Assembly (NCBI GenBank): GCA_030998225.1
Contig: JAPYXD010000052.1
Location: 1-64,000, forward strand
Source: Diplolepis rosae
Lineage: Eukaryota > Arthropoda > Insecta > Hymenoptera > Diplolepididae
Reading direction: 5' to 3'
Length of the DNA: 64,000 nt
Below the pieces are notes generated by a model. The model was not told the DNA's origin, searched no databases, and worked only from the letters and a program-made list of their open reading frames with translations. A program made the position numbers and the translations under genes. Positions 13,501-27,300 of the stretch are shown in pieces. Within the stretch, counting starts at the first letter, position 1. Each line of letters opens with the position of its first letter.

Positions 13501-14395
13501 CAGTTTATGAGAAATAGGACTATTTTAGGTTCGAAACTTAATATATCACAAACATATTGTAGTATGTGTGTCTTTTAACATTATAGATTTGTCTAAATAA
13601 ATTTGTTCGAAAAGTTGAATAGCGTGAAATACGACGATAAATAACGTGTATAAAAGATATTGAATAAGTATAAAGTATGAATGCGAAGAATATAAATTCA
13701 AATTTAAATCGTTCAAGGAACCAAAATAGAAATACGTATATCAGTTTATGATAAAAAGGACTATTTCAGGTTCGAAACTAATTTTACAAAAACATTTTGG
13801 AGTATGTAAATCTTTTTTCATTTTAGATTTGTCGAATTAAATTTTGTGGAAAAGTCGAATAACGTTAAATATAACGATAAATAACGTTTATAAAAGATAT
13901 TGAATAAGTTCAAAGTATGAATGCGAAGTACATAAATACAAATTTAAATCGCTAAAAGAACCAAAATAGAAATATTTATATCAGTTTATGATAAAAAGGA
14001 CTATTTCAGGTTCGAAACTAATTTTACACAAACATTTTGGAGTATGTAAATCTTTTTTCATTTTAGATTTGTCGAATTAAATTTTGTGGAAAAGTCGAAT
14101 AACGTTAAATATAACGATAAATAACGTTTATAAAAGATATTGAATAAGTTCAAAGTATGAATGCGAAGTACATAAATACAAATTTAAATCGCTAAAAGAA
14201 CCAAAATAGAAATATGTATTTCAGTTTATGACAAAAATGACTATTTCAGGTTCGAAACTCAATATTACACAAACATTTTGGAGTATGTGAGTCTTTTAAA
14301 ATTTTAGATTTGTCTAAATAAATTTGTTCGAAAAGTTGAATAGCGTGAAATACAACGATAAATAACGTGTATAAAAGATATTGAATAAGTATAAA
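10544..14395. repeat. Long HOR block, copy 1 (shift ~6.98 kb)
   Basis: This stretch matches 17,529-21,368 in monomer order and rare variants: tttagcttcg near 10,635 and 17,620, gtataaatgatattg near 11,238 and 18,223, the unusual gtcgaaaagcgtg near 12,170 and 19,143, gtttatggca at 13,021 and 19,994, and aatacgtatatc at 13,731 and 20,704. The shift is 6,985 bp and becomes 6,973 bp after a 12-bp deletion in the second copy. Long runs, such as 11,521-11,800, are identical by eye. Confidence 0.85.
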
Positions 14396-15360
14396 GTATG
14401 AATGCGAAGTACATAAATACAAATTTAAATCGAGCAAAGAACCAAAATAGAAATATGTATTTCAGTTTATGACAAAAATGACTATTTCAGGTTCGAAACT
14501 CAATATTACACAAACATTTTGGAGTATGTGAGTCTTTTAAAATTTTAGATTTGTCGAATTAAATTTTGTGGAAAAGTTGAATAGCGTGAAATACAACGAT
14601 AAATAACGTGTTAAAAGATATTGAATAAGTTTAATGTATGAATGAGAATTATATAAATTCAAATATAAATCTTTCAAAGTACCAAAATAGAAATATGTTT
14701 TTTCAGTTTATGACAAAAGGGACTATTTCAGGTTCGAATCTCAATTTTACACAAACATTTTGGAGTATGTAAATCTTTTTTCATTTTAGATTTGCCGAAT
14801 TAAATTTTGTAGAAAAGTCGAATAGCGTGAAATATAACGATAAATAAAGTTTATAAAAGATATTGAATAAGTTCAAAGTATGAATGCGAAGTACATAAAT
14901 ACAAATTTAAATCGCTAAAAGAACCAAAATAGAAATATGTATATCAGTTTATGATAAAAAGGACTATTTCAGGTTCGAAACTAATTTTACACAAACATTT
15001 TGGAGTATGTAAATCTTTTTTCATTTTAGATTTGTCGAATTAAATTTTGTGGAAAAGTCGAATAACGTTAAATATAACGATAAATAACGTTTATAAAAGA
15101 TATTGAATAAGTTTAAAGTATGAATGCGAAGTATATAAATTCATATTTAAATCGTTCAAAGAACCAAAATGGAAATATGTATTTCAGTTTATGACAAAAA
15201 GGACTATTTCAGGTTCGAATCTCAATTTTACACAAACATTTTGGAGTATGTAAATCTTTTTTCATTTTAGATTTGCCGAATTAAATGTTGTCGAAAAGTC
15301 GAATAGCGTGAAATACAACGATAAATAACGTGTATAAAAGATATTGAATAAGTTTAAAGT

Positions 15361-15601
15361 ATGAATGCGAAGTACATAAATACAAATTTAAATCGCTCAA
15401 AGAACCAAAATAGAAATATGTATTTCAGTTTATGACAAAAATGACTATTTCAGGTTCGAAACTCAATATTACACAAACATTTTGGAGTATGTGAGTCTTT
15501 TAAAATTTTAGATTTGTGGAATTAAATTTTGTGGAAAAGTCGAATAGCGTGAAATATAACGATAAATAACGTGTATAAAAGATATTGAATAAGTTTAAAG
15601 T
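15361..15601 (+). repeat. Representative family A monomer, type d (241 bp)
   Basis: Type d is marked by gtacataaatacaaattt and cgctcaaag (or cgctaaaag), by acaaaaatgactatttcag, by caatattacacaaac and by gtgagtcttttaaaat. In many places it is followed directly by type e. A recombinant of type d with the type c tctaaataaatttg segment has no stop in one antisense frame for 63 codons, which is why such frames recur. Confidence 0.85.
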
Positions 15602-15843
15602 ATGAATGAGAAGTATATAAATTCAAATATAAATCTTTCAAAGTACCAAAATAGAAATATGTTTTTTCAGTTTATGACAAAAGGGACTATTTCAGGTTCG
15701 AATCTCAATTTTACACAAACATTTTGGAGTATGTAAATCTTTTTTCATTTTAGATTTGCCGAATTAAATGTTGTCGAAAAGTCGAATAGCGTGAAATACA
15801 ACGATAAATAACGTGTATAAAAGATATTGAATAAGTTCAGAGT
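15602..15843 (+). repeat. Representative family A monomer, type e (242 bp)
   Basis: Type e is marked by atgaatgagaagtatat at its start (A in place of C of the common GCG), caaatataaatctttcaaag, a run of six T before cagtttatgac (one base longer, hence 242 bp), acaaaagggac and gaatctcaattttac, then gtaaatcttttttc and gatttgccgaatt. Confidence 0.85.
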
Positions 15844-16083
15844 ATGAATGCGAAGTACATAAATACTAATTTAAATCGCTAAAAGAACCAAAATAGAAAT
15901 ATTTATATCAGTTTATGATAAAAAGGACTATTTCAGGTTCGAAACTAATTTTACACAAACATTTTGGAGTATGTAAATCTTTTTTCATTTTAGATTTGTC
16001 GAATTAAATTTTGTGGAAAAGTCGAATAACGTTAAATATAACGATAAATAACGTTTATAAAAGATATTGAATAAGGTCAAAGT
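15844..16083 (+). repeat. Representative family A monomer, type b (240 bp)
   Basis: Type b is marked by tatcagtttatgataaaaag, by gaaactaattttac (one C-containing base step shorter than type a, so the monomer is 240 bp) and usually by gtcgaataacgttaaat in place of gtcgaatagcgtgaaat. It often carries the upstream variant cgttcaaggaacc and in most such cases follows a type c monomer. Confidence 0.85.
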
Positions 16084-17528
16084 ATGAATGCGAAGTACAT
16101 AAATACAAATTTAAATCGCTAAAAGAACCAAAATAGAAATATGTATTTCAGTTTATGACAAAAATGACTATTTCAGGTTCGAAACTCAATATTACACAAA
16201 CATTTTGGGGTATGTGAGTCTTTTAAAATTTTAGATTTGTCTAAATAAATTTGTTTGAAAAGTTGAATAGCGTGAAATACAACGATAAATAACGTGTATA
16301 AAAGATATTGAATATGTTTAAAGTATGAATACGATGTATATAAATTCATATTTAAATCGTTCAAAGAACCAAAATGGAAATATGTACTTCAGTTTATGAC
16401 ATAAAGGACTATTTCAGGTTCGAAACTCAATTTTACACAAACATTTTGGAGTATGCTTGTCTTTTAACATTTTAGATTTGTCGAATTAAATTTTGTGGAA
16501 AAGTCGAATAGCGTGAAATACAACGATAAATAACGCTTATAAAAGATATTGAATAATTTAAAGTATGAATGCGAAGTATATAAATTCAAATTGAAATCGT
16601 TCAAACAACCAAAATGGAAATATGTTTTTCAGTTTATGGCAAAAAGGACTATTTCAGGTTCGAAACTCAATTTTACACAAACATTTTGGAGTATGTAAAT
16701 CTTTTTTTATTTTAGATTTGTCGAATTAAATTTTGTGGAAAAGTCGAATAACGTTAAATATAACGATAAATAACGTTTATAAAAGATATTGAATAAGTTT
16801 AAAGTATGAATGCGAAGTATATAAATTCATATTTAAATCGTTCAAAGAACCAAAATGGAAATATGTATTTCAGTTTATGACAAAAAGGACTATTTTAGGT
16901 TCGAAACTCATTATTTCACAAACATATTGTAGTATGTGTGTCTTTTAACATTATTGATTTGTCTAAATAAATTTGTTCGAAAAGTTGAATAGCGTGAAAT
17001 ACAACGATAAATAACGTGTATAAAAGATATTGAATAAGTATAAAGTATGAATGCGAAGTATATAAATTCATATTTAAATCGTTCAAAGAACCAAAATGGA
17101 AATATGTATTTCAGTTTATGAGAAATAGGACTATTTTAGGTTCGAAACTTAATATATCACAAACATATTGTAGTATGTGTGTCTTTTAACATTATAGATT
17201 TGTCTAAATAAATTTGGTCGAAAAGTCGAATAGCGTGAAATATAACGATAAATAACGTTTATAAAAGATATTGAATAAGTTTAAAGTATGAATGCGAAGT
17301 ATATAAATTCATATTTAAATCGTTCAAAGAACCAAAATGGAAATATGTATTTCAGTTTATGACATAAAGGACTATTTCAGGTTCGAAACTTAATATATCA
17401 CAAACATATTGTAGTATGTGTGTCTTTTAACATTATAGATTTGTCTAAATAAATTTGGTCGAAAAGTCGAATAGCGTGAAATATAACGATAACTAACGTT
17501 CATAACAGATATTGAATAAGTTTAAAGT

Positions 17529-17769
17529 ATGAATGCGAAGTATATAAATTCATATTTAAATCGTTCAAAGAACCAAAATGGAAATATGTATTTCAGTTTA
17601 TGACAAAAAGGACTATTTTAGCTTCGAAACTCATTATTTCACAAACATATTGTAGTATGTGTGTCTTTTAACATTATAGATTTGTCTAAATAAATTTGTT
17701 CGAAAAGTTGAATAGCGTGAAATACAACGATAAATAACGTGTATAAAAGATATTGAATAAGTATAAAGT
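17529..17769 (+). repeat. Representative family A monomer, type c (241 bp)
   Basis: Type c replaces the usual caaacattttggagtatg with caaacatattgtagtatg and the usual ggaattaaattttgt with tctaaataaatttg, and reads ggactattttag with gaaactcattatttcac or gaaacttaatatatcac. The example has the rarer tttagcttcg. Type c is the most divergent type within family A and forms a coherent haplotype across about 100 bp of the monomer. Confidence 0.85.
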
Positions 17770-18969
17770 ATGAATGCGAAGTATATAAATTCAAATTTTA
17801 ATCGCTCATGGAACCAAAATAGAAATATGTATATCAGTTTATGATAAAAAGGACTATTTCAGGTTCGAAACTCAATTTTACACAAACATTTTGGAGTATG
17901 CTTGTCTTTTAACATTTTAGATTTGTCGAATTAAATTTTGTGGAAAAGTCGAATAGCGTGAAATATAACGATAACTAACGTTCATAACAGATATTGAAGA
18001 AGTTTAAAGTATGAATGCGAAGTATATAAATTCAAATTTAAATCGTTCAAAGAACCAAAATAGAAATATGTTTTTCAGTTTATGACAAAAGGGACTATTT
18101 CAGGTTCGAATCTCAATTTTACACAAACATTTTGGAGTATGTGAGTCTTTTAAAATTTTGGATTTGTCGAATTAAATTTTGTGGAAAAGTTGAATAGCGT
18201 GAAATACAACGATAAATAACGTGTATAAATGATATTGAATAAGTTTAAAGTATGAATGCGATGTATATAAATTCAAATTTAAATCGTTCAAAGAACCAAA
18301 ATAGAAATATGTTTTTCAGTTTATGACAAAAAGGACTATTTCAGGTTCGAAACTCAATATTACACAAACATTTTGGAGTATGTGAGTCTTTTAAAATTTT
18401 AGATTTGTCGAATTAAATTTTGTGGAAAAGTTGAATAGCGTGAAATACAACGATAAATAACGTGTATAAAAGATATTGAATAAGTTTAAAGTATGAATGA
18501 GAAGTATATAAATTCAAATATAAATCTTTCAAAGTACCAAAATAGAAATATGTTTTTTCAGTTTATGACAAAAGGGACTATTTCAGGTTCGAATCTCAAT
18601 TTTACACAAACATTTTGGAGTATGTAAATCTTTTTTCATTTTAGATTTGCCGAATTAAATTTTTTAGAAAAGTCGAATAGCGTGAAATATAACGATAACT
18701 AACGTTCATAACAGATATTGAATATGTTTAAAGTATGAATGCGAAGTACATAAATACAAATTTAAATCGCTCAAAGAACCAAAATAGAAATATGTATTTC
18801 AGTTTATGACAAAAATGACTATTTCAGGTTCGAAACTCAATATTACACAAACATTTTGGAGTATGTGAGTCTTTTAAAATTTTAGATTTGTCGAATTAAA
18901 TTTTGTGGAAAAGTTGAATAGCGTGAAATACAACGATTAATAACGTGTATAAAAGATATTGAATAAGTT

Positions 18970-19010
18970 TAATGTATGAATGCGATGTATATAAATCGTT
19001 CAAAGTACCA
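18970..19010 (+). other. 12-bp deletion between short direct repeats
   Basis: At about 18,993 the normal run from tatataaattc to taaatcg is shortened to tatataaatcg. The lost 12 bases lie between two taaat copies, a typical replication-slippage footprint. It is absent from the homologous place in copy 1, so it arose after the block was duplicated. Confidence 0.8.
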
Positions 19011-21368
19011 AAATAGAAATATGTTTTTTCAGTTTATGACAAAAGGGACTATTTCAGGTTCGAATCTCAATTTTACACAAACATTTTGGAGTATGTAAAT
19101 CTTTTTTCATTTTAGATTTGCCGAATTAAATTTTGTAGAAAAGTCGAAAAGCGTGAAATATAACGATAAATAAAGTTTATAAAAGATATTGAATAAGTTC
19201 AGAGTATGAATGCGAAGTACATAAATACTAATTTAAATCGCTAAAAGAACCAAAATAGAAATATTTATATCAGTTTATGATAAAAAGGACTATTTCAGGT
19301 TCGAAACTAATTTTACACAAACATTTTGGAGTATGTAAATCTTTTTTCATTTTAGATTTGTCGAATTAAATTTTGTGGAAAAGTCGAATAACGTTAAATA
19401 TAACGATAAATAACGTTTATAAAAGATATTGAATAAGTTCAAAGTATGAATGCGAAGTACATAAATACAAATTTAAATCGCTAAAAGAACCAAAATAGAA
19501 ATATGTATTTCAGTTTATGACAAAAATGACTATTTCAGGTTCGAAACTCAATATTACACAAACATTTTGGGGTATGTGAGTCTTTTAAAATTTTAGATTT
19601 GTCTAAATAAATTTGTTCGAAAAGTTGAATAGCGTGAAATACAACGATAAATAACGTGTATAAAAGATATTGAATATGTTTAAAGTATGAATGCGATGTA
19701 TATAAATTCATATTTAAATCGTTCAAAGAACAAAAATTGAAATATGTATTTCAGTTTATGACATAAAGGACTATTTCAGGTTCGAAACTCAATTTTACAC
19801 AAACATTTTGGAGTATGCTTGTCTTTTAACATTTTAGATTTGTCGAATTAAATTTTGTGGAAAAGTCGAATAGCGTGAAATACAACGATAAATAACGCTT
19901 ATAAAAGATATTGAATAATTTAAAGTATGAATGCGAAGTATATAAATTCAAATTGAAATCGTTCAAACAACCAAAATGGAAATATGTTTTTCAGTTTATG
20001 GCAAAAAGGACTATTTCAGGTTCGAAACTCAATTTTACACAAACATTTTGGAGTATGTAAATCTTTTTTCATTTTAGATTTGCCGAATTAAATGTTGTCG
20101 AAAAGTCGAATAACGTTAAATATAACGATAAATAACGTTTATAAAAGATATTGAATAAGTTTAAAGTATGAATGCGAAGTATATAAATTCATATTTAAAT
20201 CGTTCAAAGAACCAAAATGGAAATATGTATTTCAGTTTATGACAAAAAGGACTATTTTAGGTTCGAAACTCATTATTTCACAAACATATTGTAGTATGTG
20301 TGTCTTTTAACATTATTGATTTGTCTAAATAAATTTGTTCGAAAAGTTGAATAGCGTGAAATACAACGATAAATAACGTGTATAAAAGATATTGAATAAG
20401 TATAAAGTATGAATGCGAAGTATATAAATTCATATTTAAATCGTTCAAAGAACCAAAATGGAAATATGTATTTCAGTTTATGAGAAATAGGACTATTTTA
20501 GGTTCGAAACTTAATATATCACAAACATATTGTAGTATGTGTGTCTTTTAACATTATAGATTTGTCTAAATAAATTTGTTCGAAAAGTTGAATAGCGTGA
20601 AATACGACGATAAATAACGTGTATAAAAGATATTGAATAAGTATAAAGTATGAATGCGAAGAATATAAATTCAAATTTAAATCGTTCAAGGAACCAAAAT
20701 AGAAATACGTATATCAGTTTATGATAAAAAGGACTATTTCAGGTTCGAAACTAATTTTACAAAAACATTTTGGAGTATGTAAATCTTTTTTCATTTTAGA
20801 TTTGTCGAATTAAATTTTGTGGAAAAGTCGAATAACGTTAAATATAACGATAAATAACGTTTATAAAAGATATTGAATAAGTTCAAAGTATGAATGCGAA
20901 GTACATAAATACAAATTTAAATCGCTAAAAGAACCAAAATAGAAATATTTATATCAGTTTATGATAAAAAGGACTATTTCAGGTTCGAAACTAATTTTAC
21001 ACAAACATTTTGGAGTATGTAAATCTTTTTTCATTTTAGATTTGTCGAATTAAATTTTGTGGAAAAGTCGAATAACGTTAAATATAACGATAAATAACGT
21101 TTATAAAAGATATTGAATAAGTTCAAAGTATGAATGCGAAGTACATAAATACAAATTTAAATCGCTAAAAGAACCAAAATAGAAATATGTATTTCAGTTT
21201 ATGACAAAAATGACTATTTCAGGTTCGAAACTCAATATTACACAAACATTTTGGGGTATGTGAGTCTTTTAAAATTTTAGATTTGTCTAAATAAATTTGT
21301 TTGAAAAGTTGAATAGCGTGAAATACAACGATAAATAACGTGTATAAAAGATATTGAATATGTTTAAA

Positions 21369-24300
21369 GTATGAATGCGATGTATATAAATTCATATTTA
21401 AATCGTTCAAAGAACCAAAATGGAAATATGTATTTCAGTTTATGACATAAAGGACTATTTCAGGTTCGAAACTCAATATTACACAAACATTTTGGAGTAT
21501 GTGAGTCTTTTAAAATTTTAGATTTGTCTAAATAAATTTGTTCGAAAAGTTGAATAGCGTGAAATACAACGATAAATAACGTGTATAAAAGATATTGAAT
21601 ATGTTTAAAGTATGAATGCGATGTATATAAATTCAAATTTAAATCGTTCAAAGAACCAAAATAGAAATATATATTTCAGTTTATGACAAAAATGACTATT
21701 TCAGGTTCGAAACTCAATATTACACAAACATTTTGGAGTATGTGAGTCTTTTAAAATTGTTTTTTGTGGAATTTAATTTTGTCGAAAAGTTGAATAGCGT
21801 GAAATATAATGAATAATAACACTTATGAAAGATATTGTATAAGTTGTAAGTATGAATGCGAAATATATGAATTCATATTTAAATCGTTCGAAGAACCAAA
21901 ATGGAAATATGTATTTCAGTTTATGACAAATAGGACTATTTTAGGTTCGAAACTCAATTTTATACAAACATTTTGGAGTATGCTTGTCTTTTAACATAAT
22001 AGATTTGTCGAATTAAAATTTGTGGAAATGTCGAATAACGTTAAATATAACGATAAATAACGTTTATAAAAGATATTGATTAAGTTTAAATTATGAATGC
22101 GAAGTATATAAATTCATATTATATCGTTCAAAGAACCAAAATGGAAATATGTATTTCAGTTTATGACAAAAAGGACTATTTCAGGTTCGAAACTCAATTT
22201 TACACAAACATTTTGGAGTATGCTTGTCTTTTAACATTTTAGATTTGTCGAATTAAATTTTGTGGAAAAGTCGAATAGCGTGAAATATAACGATAAATAA
22301 AGTTTATAAAAGATATTGAATAAGTTCAAAGTATGAATGCGAAGTACATAAATACAAATTTAAATCGCTCAAAGAACCAAAATAGAAATATGTATTTCAG
22401 TTTATGACAAAAATGACTATTTCAGGTTCGAAACTCAATATTACACAAACATTTTGGAGTATGTGAGTCTTTTAAAATTGTTTTTTGTGGAATTTAATTT
22501 TGTCGAAAAGTCGAATAACGTTAAATATAACGATAAATAACGTGTATAAAAGATATTGAATAAGTATAAAGTATGAATGCGACGTATATAAATTCAAATT
22601 TAAATCGTTCAAAGAACCAAAATGGAAATATGTATTTCAGTTTATGACAAAAAGGACTATTTCAGGTTCGAAACTCAATTTTACACAAACATTTTGGAGT
22701 ATGCTTGTCTTTTAACATTTTAGATTTGTCGAATTAAATTTTGTGGAAAAGTCGAATAGCGTGAAATATAACGAATGATAACGTTTATAAAAGATATTGA
22801 TTAAGTTTAAATTATGAATGCGAAGTATATAAATTCATATTTAAATCGTTCAAAGAACCAAAATAGAAATATGTATTTCAGTTTATGACAAAAATGACTA
22901 TTTCAGGTTCGAAACTCAATATTACACAAACATTTAGGAGTATGTGAGTCTTTTAAAATTTTAGATTTGTGGAATTAAATTTGGTCGAAAAGTCGAATAG
23001 CGTAAAATATAATGATAAATAACACTTATGAAAGATATTGAATAAGTTTAAAGTATGAATGCGAAGTATATAAATTCATATTTAAATCGTTCAAAGAACC
23101 AAAATGGAAATATGTATTTCAGTTTATGACAAAAAGGACTATTTCAGGTTCGAAACTCAATTTTACACAAACATTTTGGAGTATGCTTGTCTTTTAACAT
23201 TTTAGATTTGTCGAATTAAATTTTGTGGAAAAGTCGAATAGCGTGAAATACAACTATAAATAACGTTTAAAAAAGATATTGAATAAGTTTAAAGTATGAA
23301 TGCGAAGTATATAAATTCATATTTAAATCGTTCAAAGAACCAAAATAGAAATATGTATTTCAGTTTATGACAAAAATGACTATTTCAGGTTCGAAACTCA
23401 ATATTACACAAACATTTTGGAGTATGTGAGTCTTTTAAAATTTTAGATTTGTCGAATTAAATTTTGTGGAAAAGTTGAATAGCGTGAAATACAACGATAA
23501 ATAACGTGTTAAAAGATATTGAATAAGTTTAATGTATGAATGAGAATTATATAAATTCAAATATAAATCTTTCAAAGTACCAAAATAGAAATATGTTTTT
23601 TCAGATTATGACAAAAGGGACTATTTCAGGTTCGAATCTCAATTTTACACAAACATTTTGGAGTATGTAAATCTTTTTTGATGTTAGATTTGCCGAATTA
23701 AATTTTGTAGAAAAGTCGAATAGCGTGAAATATAACGATAAATAAAGTTTATAAAAGATATTGAATAAGTTCAAAGTATGAATGCGAAGTACATAAATAC
23801 AAATTTAAATCGCTCAAAGAACCAAAATAGAAATATGTATTTCAGTTTATGACAAAAATGACTATTTCAGGTTCGAAACTCAATATTACACAAACATTTA
23901 GGAGTATGTAAATCTTTTTTTATTTTAGATTTGCGGAATTAAATTTTGTAGAAAAGTCGAATAGCGTGAAATATAACGATAAATAAAGTTTATAAAAGAT
24001 ATTGAATAAGTTCAAAGTATGAATGCGAAGTACATAAATACAAATTTAAATCGTTCAAAGAACCATAATAGAAATATGTTTTTCAGTTTATGACAAAAAG
24101 GACTATTTCAGGTTCGAAACTCAATTTTACACAAACATATTGTAGTATGTGTGTCTTTTTTCATTTTGGATTTGCCGAATTAAATTTTGTCGAATAGTCG
24201 AATAGCGTGAAATATTACGATAACTAACGTTCATAAAAGATATTGAATAAGTTTAAAGTATGAATGCGAAGTATATAAATTCATATTTAAATCGTTCGAA

Positions 24301-27300
24301 GAACCAAAATGGAAATATGTATTTCAGTTTATGATAAAAAGGACTATTTCAGGTTCAAAACTAATTTTACACAAACATTTTGGAGTATGTAAATCTTTTT
24401 TCATTTTAGATTTGTCGAATTAAATTTTGTCGAATAGTCGAATAGCGTGAAATATAACGATAACTAACGTTTCATAACAGATATTGAATAAGTTTAAAGT
24501 ATGAATGCGAAGTATATAAATTCAAATTGAAATCGTTCAAACAACCAAAATGAAAATATGTTTTTCAGTTTATGACAAAAAGGACTATTTCAGGTTCGAA
24601 ACTCAATTTTACACAAACATTTTGGAGTATGTAAATCTTTTTTCATTTTAGATTTGTCGAATTAAATTTTGTGGAAAAGTCGAATAACGTTAAATATAAC
24701 GATAAATAACGTTTATAAAAGATATTGAATAAGTTTATAGTATGAATGCGAAGTATATAAATTCATATTTAAATCGTTCAAAGAACCAAAATAGAAATAT
24801 GTATATCAGTTTATGATAAAAAGGACTATTTCAGGTTCGAAACTAATTTTACAAAAACATTTTGGAGTATGTAAATCTTTTTTCATTTTAGATTTGTCGA
24901 ATTAAATTTTGTGGAAAAGTCGAATAGCGTGAAATATAACGATAACTAACGTTTCATAACAGATATTGAATAATTTAAAGTATGAATGCGAAGTATATAA
25001 ATTCATATTTAAATCGTTAAAAGAACCAAAATGGAAATATGTATATCAGTTTATGATAAAAAGGACTATTTCAGGTTCGAAACTAATTTTACACAAACAT
25101 TTTGGAGAATGTAAATCTATTTCATTTTAGATTTGTCGAATTAAATTTTGTGGAAAAGTCGAATAGCGTTAAATAAAACGATAAATAACGTTTATAAAAG
25201 ATATTGAATAAGTTTAAAGTATGAATGCGAAGTATATAAATTCATATTTAAATCGTTAAAAGAACCAAAATGCAAATATGAATTTCAGTTTATGACAAAT
25301 AGGACTATTTTACGTTCGAAACTTAATATTTCACAAACATATTGTAGTATGTGTGTCTTTTAACATTATAGATTTGTCTAAATAAATTTGTTCGAAAAGT
25401 TGAATAGCGTGAAATACAACGATAAATAACGTGTATAAAAGATATTGAATAAGTATAAAGTATGAATGCGAAGTATATAAATTCAAATTTAAATCGTTCA
25501 AGGAACCAAAATAGAAATATGTATATCAGTTTATGATAAAAAGGACTATTTCAGGTTCGAAACTAATTTTACACAAACATTTTGGAGTATGTAAATCTTT
25601 TTTCATTTTAGATTTGTCGAATTAAATTTTGTGGAAAAGTCGAATAACGTTAAATATAACGATAAATAACGTTTATAAAAGATATTGAATAAGTTTAAAG
25701 TATGAATGCGAAGTATATAAATTCATATTTAAATCGTTCAAAGAACCAAAATGGAAATATGTATTTCAGTTTATGACATAAAGGACTATTTCAGGTTCGA
25801 AACTCAATTTTACACAAACATTTTGGAGTATGCTTGTCTTTTAACATTTTAGATTTGTCGAATTAAATTTTGTGGAAAAGTCGAATAGCGTGAAATACAA
25901 CGATAAATAACGTGTATAAAAGATATTGAATAAGTTTAAAGTATGAATGCGAAGTATATAAATTCAAATTGAAATCGTTCAAACAACCAAAATGGAAATA
26001 TGTTTTTCAGTTTATGACAAAAAGGACTATTTCAGGTTCGAAACTCAATTTTACACAAACATTTTGGAGTATGTAAATCTTTTTTCATTTTAGATTTGCC
26101 GAATTAAATGTTGTCGAAAAGTCGAATAGCGTGAAATATAACGAATGATAACGTTTATAAAAGATATTGATTAAGTTTAAATTATGAATGCGAAGTATAT
26201 AAATTCATATTTAAATCGTTAAAAGAACCAAAATGGAAATATGTATTTCAGTTTATGACATAAAGGACTATTTCAGGTTCGAAACTCAATTTTACACAAA
26301 CATTTTGGAGTATGCTTGTCTTTTAACATTTTAGATTTGTCGAATTAAATTTTGTGGAAAAGTCGAATAGCGTGAAATACAACGATAAATAACGTGTATA
26401 AAAGATATTGAATAAGTATAAAGTATGAATGGGAAGTATATAAATTCAAATTTAAATCGTTCAAGGAACCAAAATAGAAATATGTATATCAGTTTATGAT
26501 AAAAAGGACTATTTCAGGTTCGAAACTCAATTTTACACAAACATTTTGGAGTATGCTTGTCTTTTAACATTTTAGATTTGTCGAATTAAATTTTGTGGAA
26601 AAGTCGAATAGCGTGAAATACAACTATAAATAACGTTTAAAAAAGATATTGAATAAGTTTAAAGTATGAATGCGAAGTATATAAATTCATATTTAAATCG
26701 TTCAAAGAACCAAAATGGAAATATGTATTTCAGTTTATGACAAAAAGGACTATTTCAGGTTCGAAACTCAATTTTACACAAACATTTTGGAGTATGCTTG
26801 TCTTTTAACATTTTAGATTTGTCGAATTAAATTTTGTGGAAAAGTCGAATAGCGTGAAATACAACGATAAATAACGCTTATAAAAGATATTGAATAAGTT
26901 TAAAGTATGAATGAGAAGTATATAAATTCAAATATAAATCTTTCAAAGTACCAAAATAGAAATATGTTTTTTCAGTTTATGACAAAAGGGACTATTTCAG
27001 GTTCGAATCTCAATTTTACACAAACATTTTGGAGTATGTAAATCTTTTTTCATTTTAGATTTGCCGAATTAAATTTTGTAGAAAAGTCGAATAGCGTGAA
27101 ATATAACGATAAATAAAGTTTATAAAAGATATTGAATAAGTTCAAAGTATGAATGCGAAGTACATAAATACAAATTTAAATCGCTCAAAGAACCAAAATA
27201 GAAATATGTATTTCAGTTTATGACAAAAATGACTATTTCAGGTTCGAAACTCAATATTACACAAACATTTTGGAGTATGTGAGTCTTTTAAAATTTTAGA

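Larger units (their letters stand above)
15361..17210. repeat. Intermediate copy of the 11.75-13.6 kb block
   Basis: The monomer string d, e, b, d/c, a, a, a, c seen at 11,750-13,600 recurs here (shift 3,611 bp) and again at 18,735-20,573 (a further 3,374 or 3,362 bp on either side of the 12-bp deletion). Markers are ttcagagtatg at 12,227, 15,838 and 19,200 and gtttatggca at 13,021, 16,632 and 19,994. The outer two copies share more of their 3' part with each other than with this one, which instead resembles 8,340-8,600 downstream of about 17,210. Confidence 0.78.
17529..21368. repeat. Long HOR block, copy 2 (shift ~6.98 kb)
   Basis: This is the partner of 10,544-14,395, about 29 monomers downstream. 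It differs by scattered substitutions such as ttttggggtatg in place of ttttggagtatg at 19,567 and 21,251, and by a 12-bp deletion at about 18,993. The match ends near 21,368, where the next monomer is a different type from its counterpart. Confidence 0.85.

Noticed and set aside
21809..21994. 61-codon forward open frame starting in a type f monomer ending.
   Set aside because: It spans a monomer boundary, exists through small local variants (gaataataacac, gtataag, atgaattc) and is not kept open in other type f contexts.
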